Part shown: positions 34,446 to 46,100 of the stretch, piece by piece | How positions within the stretch are numbered: the stretch's first letter is position 1 | Layout of the letters: each line of letters starts with the position of its first letter | Assembly: GCA_025716815.1 (NCBI GenBank) | Contig: JAIXMN010000013.1 | Span: forward strand, 434,001 to 498,000 | DNA from: Dichotomocladium elegans | Taxonomy: Eukaryota > Mucoromycota > Mucoromycetes > Mucorales > Lichtheimiaceae | Direction of reading: 5' to 3' | DNA: 64,000 bases | Program-made: the position numbers and the translations under genes | Notes under the pieces: generated by a model | Seen by the model: only the letters and a program-made list of their open reading frames with translations | Database searches by the model: none | Told to the model about the DNA's origin: nothing

Positions 34446-35320
34446 AAGAATGAGAGACGAATCCTTCGAAATCGCTCAACTTTGAGGTATGTCACTGTTT
34501 CGAGTCATCAACGTGTCTCGCCATACAAGAACCGTATTGCGTTCGACTTTGCTCTCGCAACCGACCAAAATCGTTCAACAGGAATGAATCTAGGCGAGTA
34601 CGACAGGAGATCGACACAGTGATATCATCGAGACTCGATGCATTTGGTACATAGAGATATCCTCATTCTTATGAACAGGTGCGTTGCGCATCTATTAACA
34701 AATAATGGCTCCTCATATGTTCATACTTATCCATTTCATCCATGGTAGCCTTAAGAAAAACGGAAATGATATCCCATTACAGTTCCTTTGCTTGCAGCTG
34801 CGGATCGTCCCGTTCCTTTTTTTTTGGCTGGTGGTTGTGGGAGTTCTTCAACCCATTCCAAATGGCACACCTTTGCTCTTTGTTGAGAATATATGAGTGA
34901 TCTCTGCCTCTACATTTCTTAAAGATGCTGTCAGGACCTTTTTCGTACTGTGACGTCCATCGCTGATCTGGATTCTTAGCTGTTTTGTCGCAGATGATGC
35001 ACTCGAGACCTTCTCAAACATCCATTTGAAAAATCTGACCTTATCTTTGTCGGTGTAGCCGCACTTCTTTTCATCTTTATTTTTCCGCTTGGGGACATGC
35101 CCAGGCACCAAAGTCAGGGTGACCCCTGCAAGATAGAGTGCGCAGATGCCTTGTGTGAGAACAAACGGATTGAGAATAGTACATTCCTCATCGACGATAC
35201 AGTCCTCTTTGTAAAAAGCAGATTGCTCATTTCGGAAAGTAAAATGGGTGGAAAAGGAAAGGATTCAAAAGGGGCAAACGTACACCATTTTCCAAAGTCG
35301 CACCCCTGCCAGTTCTGAAG
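34446..35320 (-). mobile_element. Tc1/mariner-type remnant (copy 2), internally deleted
   Basis: The sequence is homologous to copy 1 in the same (minus) orientation. The stretch starting TCGAAATCGCTCAACTTTGA matches 487-520, the CATACTTATCCAT region matches 735-760, and AAAAATCTGACCTT (35033) matches 1411-1424. Between about 34860 and 34880 the alignment jumps from the DDE part directly to the N-terminal part, so about 400 bp equivalent to 870-1260 of copy 1 is missing. All frames are broken. Confidence 0.7.
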
Positions 35321-35559
35321 TCGCATCCACAGAACGATGTCGCTTCTTTCTCTTTTATACACCTTTCCATTCCGAAATGGGCCACCTCTTGTTCTACGAA
35401 GATGGGCCAACGTCATGTCGTTGATGAAGAAATATGCTCTCTTCAATCCCTTTGTTCTCGCACCAAATATCTGCGTTTGCAAAGACAGCTACCACACACA
35501 TTCCCAAGTGAAAGGATACAGATATTCAGATGGAAGAAGCGGGGATCAGCACAGTTACA

Positions 35560-36500
35560 CAATGTACACGGACCGAGATAAGGTCAGATTTTTCAAACGG
35601 CTGTTTGAGAAGCTCTTGTGTGCATCAGCTGCTAGGAATCCATGTTTGTTCATCCAGGCGATGGGCATTACATGATGCGAAGTGACCTTGTCAGCATCTT
35701 CCAAGAAACCTAACGCGAGGGGACGTTCGCGTATTCTCAATCAAGAGCATAAGAGCGTTATTTTAGAACGCATTGACGAGAATCCATCCATTGTCCTAAA
35801 GCAGCTGATGGAACAACTGCTCCAAAGCTTCGAGGAGTCTCAAAATATCGAAAACGACGCTCCATCGATTGATGAAAAACGAATGCAACTTGTCATTGAA
35901 AATGGCTCGGTTTCGGCCTGTAGACGGGAATAGCGCTGCAATGATCCAAGAGCGCCTTGACTGGGGATGCAGATGGGGGCAGCACCGACATCGACTTTAG
36001 AAAAAACGGCGCTTTTCTTGATGAGTCTGGATTCCATATTCATATGAAACGTAGAATGACATGGCCCAAGAAAGGGACGTCTGTAGTGGTCACAAGAACA
36101 AAGACCACCACACTCTCGGGAGCAATCACAGCATCAGGCATCATTAAACGTAGCTTGAGACTGCCGCAGCCACCAACCAAGAAAGGAAAGAGGACAGGTC
36201 AATCTAAAATTGCGAGTAGACGAATTGTAACTGGACATTTATCTTAGCTCCCTCAAGGCTACGATGGATGAGATGAATAAGTATGAACATATGAAGGGCC
36301 GTTGTTTGGTAATGGATAGTGCACCTATCCGTAAGGCCGAGGATATCACTAAATACATGGAGAGTCGAAGATATCAATGCACTTCTCTTGTACCATCATC
36401 GCCCTGAACTCAATCCGATCGAACAGTTTTGGTCAGTTGTTAAGAGCAAAGTAAAAGTCAATACGTTACCCTTGTGCCATTCTGCAATCTTCTAATATTT
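35560..36500 (+). mobile_element. Tc1/mariner-type remnant (copy 3), opposite orientation
   Basis: Plus-strand fragments in transposase order: DKVRFFKRLFEKLL (35573), RGRSRILNQEHKSVILER (35722), FLDESGFHIHMKRRMTWPKK (36015), SGAITASGIIKRSLRLPQPP (36118) and SPELNPIEQFWSVVKSKVKV (36400). This is the DDE family of copies 1 and 2. Frameshifts and stops break it. With copy 2 it forms an inverted pair separated by about 240 bp. Confidence 0.8.
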
Positions 36501-37870
36501 GCGGATCCTCTGTAGATAACGACATCAGACTAACTCAAGTACCTCGAGAGGAGACGATATGGGGCTCTGGGTGGGACCGTGGTTTGACTGGCGGTCCACC
36601 CCCACCCCCGTGCACATACTCAACGTGGAATAATGTCTGAGATGCTTGCTGAATCATAAATGGTTTTTCACCAGCCCACTCACCCGCCTTGTTGAATAGC
36701 GATTCATCCTCGAAATATATCGTCGTATGCAACACCGTTGATACTCGGGGGTAAAAAAAAAAAAGATCAATCAGGATGCTATTTTCTCACGCCAGACTCG
36801 ACGATATATATATGTTATACTGGACGGAAAAAAAATACAAAAGAAACGTATATCAAGCATGTGCAAGCCGCGGAAAATGTCTGGAAACGACAACATGCGG
36901 GAGAAAATAAAACCCCAAGCGATGCGTTCGACAGGTGAATATGCGCATGGGTAGTGGGGATGCTCTGGCTAACATTAGACGTAACAATTGGAGCCAAGTC
37001 CTTCCATGTATACAGTATGAATGGGGCGGCGACGGAAGCAAGAAAGAGACAGGCGCGTATACCATGAACTGTCAAAGTGTTTTTTTTTCCAGATACTCAA
37101 ATCACTAAACCTATCTCTCTCACCCAACCCAACCCCCCAACGAAAAGGAAGAGGTTGACAGAGTCACCCATCTTCGCAATCAGAGTCGGTGCAGTTCACC
37201 AATCGCCCTTTCCCTAAAAATCTGATAGGGTGTATTGATTAAAACAAGGATTCCCCCAAATAATAGGGCGAGTAATCAAGTCAGGGCGTTTCTTTTTTCC
37301 TTGTATAAAGTCAGTGTAGTGGCACCACGTGGACCGCAAAAGGGAACAGCAAAAGAAACTGGCCAATGTTTGTTACACGCAGAAGGGGAACATCATCTAA
37401 CGCAGCTAAACGAACGGGAGGGGGTGGATTTTAGACGTATCATGCACTTATTGTTATTCACCAGTGAGACACCAAATTATTGTTAAGATATGCTGTTTTT
37501 GATCTTTTTTTGGAGTATTGGTACGAACAAATAAAAAGACATGACGGAAGAAAGAAAGAGTGGTGCGTTTTGTGAGACAAGAGCTCAAGTTGAGAAAAGC
37601 TGAAATGGTATGTATATGTATCAAAAGGATAAGAATGATATGTACTGGAAAGGGTTATGGGAAGTTTGATTGGGGGGAAGGGTTGGGGGTTGAGTGGATA
37701 ATGTATAATGTGTATAAATAACAGATATGTATAATAAGAAAAGGAGAAGGAAGCGAAAAACGTGTTTGGCACCTGCATGTGATCGGGTTGGCTCTTGCAC
37801 AACAAATGGGCATAGCGGTCTCTGAGAAAACTAGAGAAGCGAAGATAAAGGAGTGGTGGTAGATAGATAT

Positions 37871-37910
<40 letters not shown>

Positions 37911-38104
37911 AGAGAGAGCTGCCGTAAATTTTTTGATATAGAGAAAATAACTGAGGAGAGAAGAGGAGGGAGGAGGAGAAGGAGGAGGGGGGAGGAATCC
38001 GAGACTTTAGGTGGAATCAGCGAGATAGAAAGAGACATAGAATCAATGAAAACGAGAGTGTCGATGCAAAGAAGAAAAAAGGTAAGGAGGAGGGAGATGT
38101 GGTT
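36501..38104. other. Intergenic region with a possible small membrane-protein gene
   Basis: Minus-strand frames 37075-36815 (start MTVHGIRACLFLASVAAP, a signal-anchor-like N-terminus) and 36750-36535 (YFEDESLFNKAGEWAGEKPF) could be two exons of one small protein, joined at the acceptor-like CCCGAG near 36750; no family is recognised. The right part (37650-38100) is the strongly purine-rich 3' flank of the cyclin gene, including a (GA)n run at 37872-37902. Confidence 0.35.
37872..37918. repeat. (GA)n tract
   Basis: Near-perfect GA repeats run for about 45 bases within a longer purine-rich strand downstream of the cyclin gene. Confidence 0.85.
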
Positions 38105-39749
38105 TTACGCCTCCTGACGTCGAGATTTGCGATGCTGATGTGCTATCCTTATGCCGCGTACATGACTGATCGCATAGCCGTTTATACCAGGATAATCGCT
38201 CTCGCCGGCCGCATTAGCTGAAGATGCTGTTCCGACTTTGCGCTTTTTGGCATTCGATGACGGAACGCATTCGGTTGCGGGTGACATCTTCCACGAGAAG
38301 GTCATGTTGCGTACAGGTGACACTTGCGTGGGTGTGTGCATGGGCGACGAGTTGCTGGAGCTAGGGAGGGACAATGAAAGTACAGGCGGGATATACGATG
38401 ATGGTGATGAAGTTGCGGGGGAGACAATAGACGGAGAGGCGTATGAAAGGTATGGGAACGGATGAGGACAGTCGCCACTGTTCGATGTCTCTCGGAATCG
38501 ACGTTTTCTTCGTGTGTGCGATTGCGGCTGCTCTGAATGATGTGTTGTTGTTGTAGCTGTGGTCATCGTCGTCGCCGTCCAGTGGACTGAAGGCGAGATG
38601 GATGGGCTCGTCGGCGACGGCAGAGAGTTTTGCTGAGAAAGACTGGAATGAATACTGGAAAGGTCGTGGATGAAGACCGGCTGATTGTGTGCCCGGGCCT
38701 CGACATGCAGGTGAAGCAGCTGATGCCACTTTTCAAAAGTTGGCTGGGCAATATACAGGTGATACTCAATGAGATCGAGAAAGATGCGTTCTGACGCGTT
38801 GATCTCGGACACGGGTAAGCCCGCGATCTTTGCCCACGCTGAATTGCGATAGGTCTTATCCTGGACGAACTTTGACGCTACTACTAGACTCGCAAGGAAC
38901 ATGCGCCGCCCACAACTAATGTAAGCGTCCTGCCACTGCGGGTATCCGCGGTACTGATCGTCCATGCTGCGTTGCCCGTATAACTGGGCCACGATGGCCG
39001 TCCGCGCGCGGAAAAGATAAAACAGCGCGGTCTGGAGCGTCGAATATGTGGTTCGGGACCGTTTGAGGACCTCCTGAATAAACGTCCGCAAAGGAACGAC
39101 CGCGGACTTGTTCCAGTTGGACGAGGCCCCCGACCAGATCGTCTCAATGACATGCGCATTCGTATCTTTATTTAGCAGCAAACAGTCAGTGCCTTGTTTC
39201 TATCCGTGATCGAGCTCACCACTTACCAACCAGGGCCTCCACGTAAGCCAGACGACTATTCATTGTCGGTGACGGTTGCTGTCGAGTGGTGGCAGCAGCA
39301 GTCACGGCCGGCAATGAAGGGTGCGGAGGCGGATGGCGGTGGTAGTGGTGCTGCTGGCGTTGATGCGGGTGCTGTTGGGCAAAGTGCACATTGCTTTCGC
39401 TTGTTGAGTAATTGCTTCGAAGCGCGTACATTTCCGGATCGGTATGCAAAGGCAATGTGTTTCCAGCTGAAGCAATTGTATTACTCAGCTTGTACCCAGG
39501 TTGACGAAGACCGGCGCCCCAATCAAGCATAGCAGAATTTGAATTCAAGCTGCAGCTGGACTGGGTCGAATGGACATGACCATAGCAAGGACCGGGCAAT
39601 GTTGGGACTGCAGAGATGCTGGCGCTGGTACTTGTGCTGGAACCGGTACTTTTCGACTCGGAGTCCTCATGGTAGCGACATGAGGATACCAGCGGGAAGG
39701 CATTGTACGAGGAAGCATAGTGGTTGCCGGTCGCTTGCAAAGACGTCAT
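38105..39749 (-). CDS. PCL/Pho80-type (CDK Pho85-binding) cyclin
   Basis: Two exons (39749-39227 and 39165-38105; intron 61 nt) encode about 525 residues. The cyclin box lies around residues 170-310: MNSRLAYVEALVDTNAHVIE, TYSTLQTALFYLFRAR, GRRMFLASLVVASKFVQDKT, NSAWAKIAGLPVSEINASER and FLDLIEYHLYIAQPTFEKW. This pattern, with the SKF and WAKI.GL motifs, is that of Pcl/Clg1-type cyclins that activate the Pho85 kinase in nutrient and cell-cycle control. The N- and C-terminal thirds are Ser/Thr/His/Pro-rich and unstructured, with a basic stretch KKRKV near the end that could be a nuclear signal. The frame is open a little upstream, but the first ATG is at 39749. Its 5' flank is a long pyrimidine tract on the coding strand. 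Confidence 0.87.
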
Positions 39750-41196
39750 GAAGTAGGAATGGGGGAGAATAAAGAACAAGGAAGGACTTGGGCAGGTGTT
39801 TAAAGAGAAAGAACAATCAAGCTAAGGAGCAGAGCCCAAGGAGAAAGTGAGGGAGAGAGAGAAAACCCGAGAAGAAGAGAAGAGAAGAGAGACGGGGGAG
39901 AGGGGTAAAGGCAGATGCTAAATAACAAAAAGGGTAAAAACGAGGGAGTTGGCAGCAAGGGGGTAGGGTTTCTAAAAGAGAAAGAGGTCAATGTATAAAA
40001 AAGACAAGACGGGGGGAGGTGAGAGGTATATTGTAATGCGCTGCTGCGATTAAGAGAGAAAAGACAGGCAGGCACAGAGAGAGAGAGAGGGAGGGAGGGA
40101 TACAGAGCGAGGGTCGAATGAGCGTACGAGAGGGAGAACAATAACTTGGGGGAAACAAGTTCCGCCGGTGGTTCGAAAAAGGAAGCAGTTGAAATTGGTT
40201 CTCCAATTCAATAAGTCAGCCTTGGCAACTCCCTTTAATATTTTCACCTTCCGTCACCTTCTCAACCACGGTACCGGCTTTTGGTTATTTGCCAGCAAGC
40301 CACTTTTCTGAACAGGGCAATAGGAGTGCAGCCTTACCCGCCTTTTGCAAACGGAAGAAAGAAATGTCGGGAGGGAGGTAGCGCAAGCAGGCTTTCGTTC
40401 GCCAACTCAGGTTGAGCCCCATTTTTAACACCCATCCATATGCGGCAACTCCACTTGTGCTTATCATCTCGTGGTGTGCATGTGCACGCGTGGTGGCAAA
40501 TTGAGCAGGACAAGTTTAAAAAGGCAATGTGCATGTATCTGTAAAACATAGTGCCATTACGTTCATCATGACCATGTCCAACGTATCCCAAACCACACCT
40601 TGTAAAAAAAAAATTAATGACTATAAGCCGGCCTTGGAAACAATATACATGTCACCTACACACCTGCCGTGTTACCTTGGGCAAAGGCTCATCTTCGTCA
40701 TCAGAGCAACTCAATGCAGCAGATTCAATCCCCTCCCCTTTTCTCCTTTCATGTATTACGACGTAATCCTTCTCTTCGTTTTCATTCACATTATTCATGC
40801 TCTGTGCACTCGCTCGTACGAACTAAAAAAAAATCATGCATCACAGATCGACAAAACAACGAATAACAGCAATGATCACATATACACAATCTCATGGACC
40901 TTGTGCCTGTGTACGTGTGAAGGAGATATCTTGCTTTGTAATCAGCCAAATCCAATAACAATGAGGTCCTTCCCCTTTTCCCTGTCCTTTTCTTTTTTTT
41001 TTTCTCATTCTTTCAGTCTGTCTGAAACATCCAGCGATTGCTCCGATCCAAAAAGAATCCTTTCTAATTACTATGACTCAATGCTAGGTTAGAACTTCAA
41101 ATCCCTATCACAACGCCCCTCGTGCTGCATGGATCGCCATCTTGCCTTTTATTCATTCTCTCTTCTGTAATCTCAAATGCTGGTAACACCAGCTGA
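39750..41196. other. 5' flank of the cyclin gene and intergenic DNA
   Basis: From 39800 to 40150 the plus strand is almost purely purine-rich in blocks (GA-type), meaning CT-rich on the cyclin's coding strand, typical of fungal promoters and 5' leaders. The rest holds only low-complexity frames (for example 40529-41092) without motifs. Confidence 0.45.
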
Positions 41197-41950
41197 TCAC
41201 CGTATTCTATATAACCAAAAAGTACACACAAGTATGACACAATACGCAAAATAGCTCCGGATCCACGAGGGATTCTGTTGACGCCCAACCCCACGTGCTG
41301 CATTCCTATTACAATCTTCACGTCTGGGATGGTAGGACGAGTGGTGAAGGATGATGTGGGCCACGACGAAGAAAGAGAGATCATCCTCACTGTCTGCATT
41401 CTCAACTGTCTATCTTGGGGCTGAGCAGAAGAAGTCTAAGCATCATGACGTACAGGTCATGAACAGGTCCCAGGTTGTCGATCGTGCTGGAAAGTTGAGC
41501 GTTTGTTTTGTTTAGTGTGTTTGCTTACACCTTGAAGGTGATCGACCCCAAGAGGGAAAAAAAAAAAGAGAGAGAGTGAGAAAGAATGAGGGATGTTGCA
41601 TATATACACACGCACACGCCCTCGCGTATACACACGACTCTCTCCGGATGATCTTGCTATTAAGGGAAGGACTCTCAGTTCAACGTGAGTGTTTTTTTCG
41701 AGCGAGGGAGGATGGATCATTTTCGATGGGAGCTGCCGGCCTGATTGAAATTGATGCGGTGACCGTAAAACGATGTCCGAACCATCTCCATTTGCGCCGA
41801 ATGTATGCGGAGGAGAGGGAGGGGTGGAGGCCGAGAAGCTGGGATCCGGGTGGGTGAGGGGCGAGAGAGAGCATTTGGATTGAGTAAAGCAAACGTGAAT
41901 TTGGGGACTATCAATTAGTTTACATGTTTTCTTGTTGGCAAAGGTCCATT
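41197..41950 (-). CDS. Unresolved small gene, possible tail-anchored protein
   Basis: Two minus-strand stretches look like exons. One runs about 41900-41680 (QSKCSLSPLTHPDPSFSAST, HTFGANGDGSDIVLRSPHQF). A last exon ends at TGA 41197 (ENADSEDDLSFFVVAHIILH, RSYFAYCVILVCTFWLYRIR). The final 20 residues are a single hydrophobic segment followed by a basic end, as in tail-anchored membrane proteins. The middle of the gene and its start are not resolved, and no family is recognised. Confidence 0.35.
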
Positions 41951-43103
41951 TCTTTCGACACCCAAAAAAGTAAAAAGACTTTTAACACATCTCCGCAGCC
42001 CTGGCATGACATGGCAATGCCCTCAAATTTCATGAACTAAGGACTGGGATTGCGCGCATGAATTGCATGCCGCACTACCGACAGGAGTTCCATGTCTTTT
42101 CCAGAGAGAGATCCACCTCGCTGCTATGGGATCCAGTCTCAGCCTTTAAATTTTTTGACAAGGGATTGGGATTCCTTCTGCCCAGCTCCCCCTTTCGCTC
42201 CCAAGCATCCTCCTCCTCCTCCTCCCCCAGCCGCGCCCATTCACCCTCCCGCCCCACAGCAGCTGGTTCCCACCGGAACCCATTCTCGGATGGCCTATAT
42301 TTGGAGAAACGGCCTAAAAAGGACTAGGGCATGGGCAAGGGGGAAAACGGGTGATAATGCAGAAAAGGGCAAAATAGAGCATGGCCTGACTCTCCAAAAA
42401 AAAAGGAATTGAGGAAACCATGGTTTAAGAGTCTAACAGCGCCACTGCGTCAGCTGAAACGTTCGATGGATCGGCAGAGCTCATTAACTATTCCCTCTTG
42501 GTCATCATTAACTTGCTCGGCGTGTACTGTTACTCATATGCCTCCCCCTAATTCGCCATCACCACCCCTCTTGAGGATCCTGGCCAATAAACAGAAAACC
42601 AGATATTATCCGATCGATGCCAGTCAATGGTTATTAAAGAAATCACATCAACGGGACAGGGGAAGAAAAGAAGGCATTAGAATCATGAAATTAACCAACG
42701 AAGCCCGCATTCCATGGATGGATGACCGACCGATGAGAAGACAGTATTATCTAGTCGCATATGCATTGAATATTCCGCCCCACCCCCCACCCTGAGACCC
42801 GCTCTGATGAGCAGTGTCCTTGAAAATACATGCAGCAATGAATCCTCGCTTTCCTCTTTCTTTCGTTTTGTAAAGAGCAAGAGTCACAGTTTAACGACGG
42901 ACGTGCTGTAGCCGGGGGCATAAGGCCACGTGTGCATCGGTCACCAGCTCGTTGAATTCCGAAGGGGGAATGAGGCAGTAAGCAGATCATGTACCGAAAT
43001 CGATTTTTATTTCATCGGAGGTCCGTTTATCCAAACGACATGTGCAAAATACGTATGTATAACTTGAGTCCCGTCGACATAAAACCGTATGGATATAGAA
43101 TTT
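41951..43103. other. Intergenic region, no secure gene
   Basis: Short proline-rich plus-strand frames (42092-42412) and other chance frames occur, without motifs. The right end is the 3' flank of the P5B ATPase gene. Confidence 0.45.
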
Positions 43104-46100
43104 CTACATGTCCATAACCCCCAATTCTTGCATCACACGCTTGTAAACCTTTTTATGTGCTTTTGGTAACGATGCATAGCCCGGTCGTGTCCTGTGCCTG
43201 ACGCGCTTGAGCCCGTCCGAGATCCAGGTCGCCATATGCGGAAACAAGTACTTCTCGGATACTAAGCTGACGCCGAGATTCGTCCAGGCCAGCATCAGGA
43301 TAAGCATACGGAAAGTGAACGGGATCGCTTCGAGCTCAAGCCATTCCATGACCCATGTTGACGGAAGTATCACACACCACGTCGTCAGTGTGACCAAGAC
43401 CGCAAGCGTAATGAGCAAGCGTCCTTTAAAAGGTCTGCATTAGTCCCTTTCTTTGCCGAAAAACCATTATGGCATACCATTACTCCAGAGCGGTTTCCGG
43501 TAAGGCGGGCCGACGCTGAAGACGATAGCAACAAAAATATACTGAAAACTCGATAATAAAAAGAGGACCGTGTTTTCGTAGCATTCTATATTCTCACCAT
43601 CCGGATCAAAGACAGGTGGTTTGTACCAATCTTGTTGATGAACCATCCAGTAGGCGATGAACTGGAAGTTCGAGTTAATGAGGATCTGGCCAATGAGTGA
43701 TGTCAACACCTTTTTGGAGACCAAGCTAGCAGTAGGTCGTTTGCGTGCCAAGTGTGGCCATGAATCGGTGTATCCCACTGTATCAAACAGTCGATCAGTA
43801 CACAGACATCCAAACGCCCCAGAGAATACTGTCCACTTACTGTAAACAGCAATCGGCAAAATTAAAAATAGGTCAATATACAAAAACTGGAAATCTCCCA
43901 AATTGCTTCCAAATGCATAGAGCAGCGTGACCGATGTGAACTGAATGATACTGTACAAGGCCATATACTTGAAGCAGCTAAAACTTGTAACCAAAGCAGC
44001 CCGGCCCTCCCTTCAGAAAAAAAAACAGATTCAGTTCAACCATTGTACTCTCACGGACGTCCGCGCTGCTACTTACTTTATGACGTCAATCACGCAAGCA
44101 ATATCCATTGTATTGCTCGTGAAGGGCGCAGCTACAGACGCTTCAGCTTCGGATAATGAGATACCAATATCACCCGCTTTCAGCGCACCACAGTCATTCG
44201 CACCATCGCCACAGAAACCAACGCAGTATTCAATGTTTTGCAACTCGGATACCAGCTCCTGCTTTTCGTCTGGGGACATGCGCGCATAGATCGCACCCTT
44301 CACAAGCATACGGTGGAGGAGCTCGGTTGGCGCATTATCGATCATCCATCGGAAAGCTTCACCTGTAAGAGCCAAATAATACGGTCTGCCGTAAAAGTCG
44401 GATTGTAAAGGCTACCAGCGCATAATATTCATGTGAGCCCGATCCATCAAGTTTAAGAAAAAAGTTGTCATACTTCGAGTGTATCGTTTCGCAGACGATA
44501 TCCCTCTGTCAGGACGCTATCCCAGGATAGCTCGGATCGTGGATCCGTAGAAGACCCGCTGAGGAATTTTGGAATATAAATCTCGGCGTGCTCGTCCACC
44601 AATCCACACTCTCGCGAAACACTGATCGCAGTCAGAACATTGTCGCCTAACGATAGATTTGCTCAGTTGATCCGCATGTTAGCCTTTGGGTTATGAACCC
44701 AACTCACCAGTGCACATAATCTGACGAATGCCTGCATCACGGAGCGTCTTGAGCGCCAGAGTTGTACGAGGTTTAAGCTTGTTCTCGAAAACAATGAAGC
44801 CCAAGAAGGTCAAATCGGACTCTACCTCCTGTCTATTTGAACCACAGTAAGCAATCCCCCCTTCAAAACACCTTCCCCCCCCCAAAAAAAAATACCAATC
44901 TCTGGTACTCTGTTTCATTTTGATGCTCTCACCTCTTGAGTTTGTGTAACTTGTGCCATTTCACGCCATTCAATTGACGTGCTGCGCAAGCGATGACCCG
45001 GTAACCACGGTGAGTATACCAATACAGGACCTCCTTGTAATCCACCGGCACTAGGAAGGTATGTTAGTTGTTTTCTTTCCTCTTTCACCCCCAAGAAGAC
45101 CTCTCGAACTACTCACATGACTCGGGAGAACAGATATCAGCCATCACCTCCGGCGCACCCTTGACAAAGACCTCCATACATGGATTTGCAAGTCGACGCA
45201 CAATGACACTCATGCGCCGCAACGCAGACACAAACTCAAACGTGTGTATAATACCAAATTCGACAGGTGCCATGGCTTGAGTATTACTCGGGTTAAGAAC
45301 AAGATCCTGACGACTCCCGGGGGGCCGTACAACGGTTGGCATGATGCCTACTTTAGCGCTCTTTTTGGGCTGCAAGGCGGCAAGCTCGCTCCGCATCTTT
45401 AGACCGGATGATAATGCACCGCCGCTTTCTTCGAGTTCCCACCCAGTGTACTCAAACATCTTGAGGTCCAAAGGATCACCAATAAGCTCCCCATCAACAA
45501 TCTTAAGCGAGTGGCAGGTTGTCATGACACGAAGGATATGCGCTTTCGTTGTAACGTCATCCTTATCGTCAAGGTTGGTGTCTTGGATAATGCGCGTTTC
45601 TTCATCAAACATTCGCTTATTGTCCCCATGTATCGAGACTGAACGAATTCCATGGATATCCAGTCCGTCTTCCGTAAGAGTCCCGGTTTTGTCGAAACAC
45701 ATGCAATCGATTTTACCACCAATATTCACCCGTGGTGGAGATATGCAGAAGATCCCAAGTTTCTTGAGACGACTGATAGCAAAACTCGTTCCGATCGACA
45801 TAGTCGCAGGAAGCGCAGGAGGGACAACAATAGTGATCAAATCAAGCGCTCGTAGGAGCATTGTCGTCTTGTCAATACCAAGTCGGATGAAATTGATGGA
45901 TGAAATCAAGAATCCTGACATGGCAATAATGGACAAAACGCCAATGAACCGAAATGAGTCTCGATAGAACTTGAAGTTATTTGGCTTTGGAAAAAGCATG
46001 CTCCGGATAAGTGCACCTTTCGCGGAATTGAAGCCTGTGCGAACCACCATGGCCGTTGCAGGTGATATAGTATCGCCTGATCGGACACGAACAACTTTAG

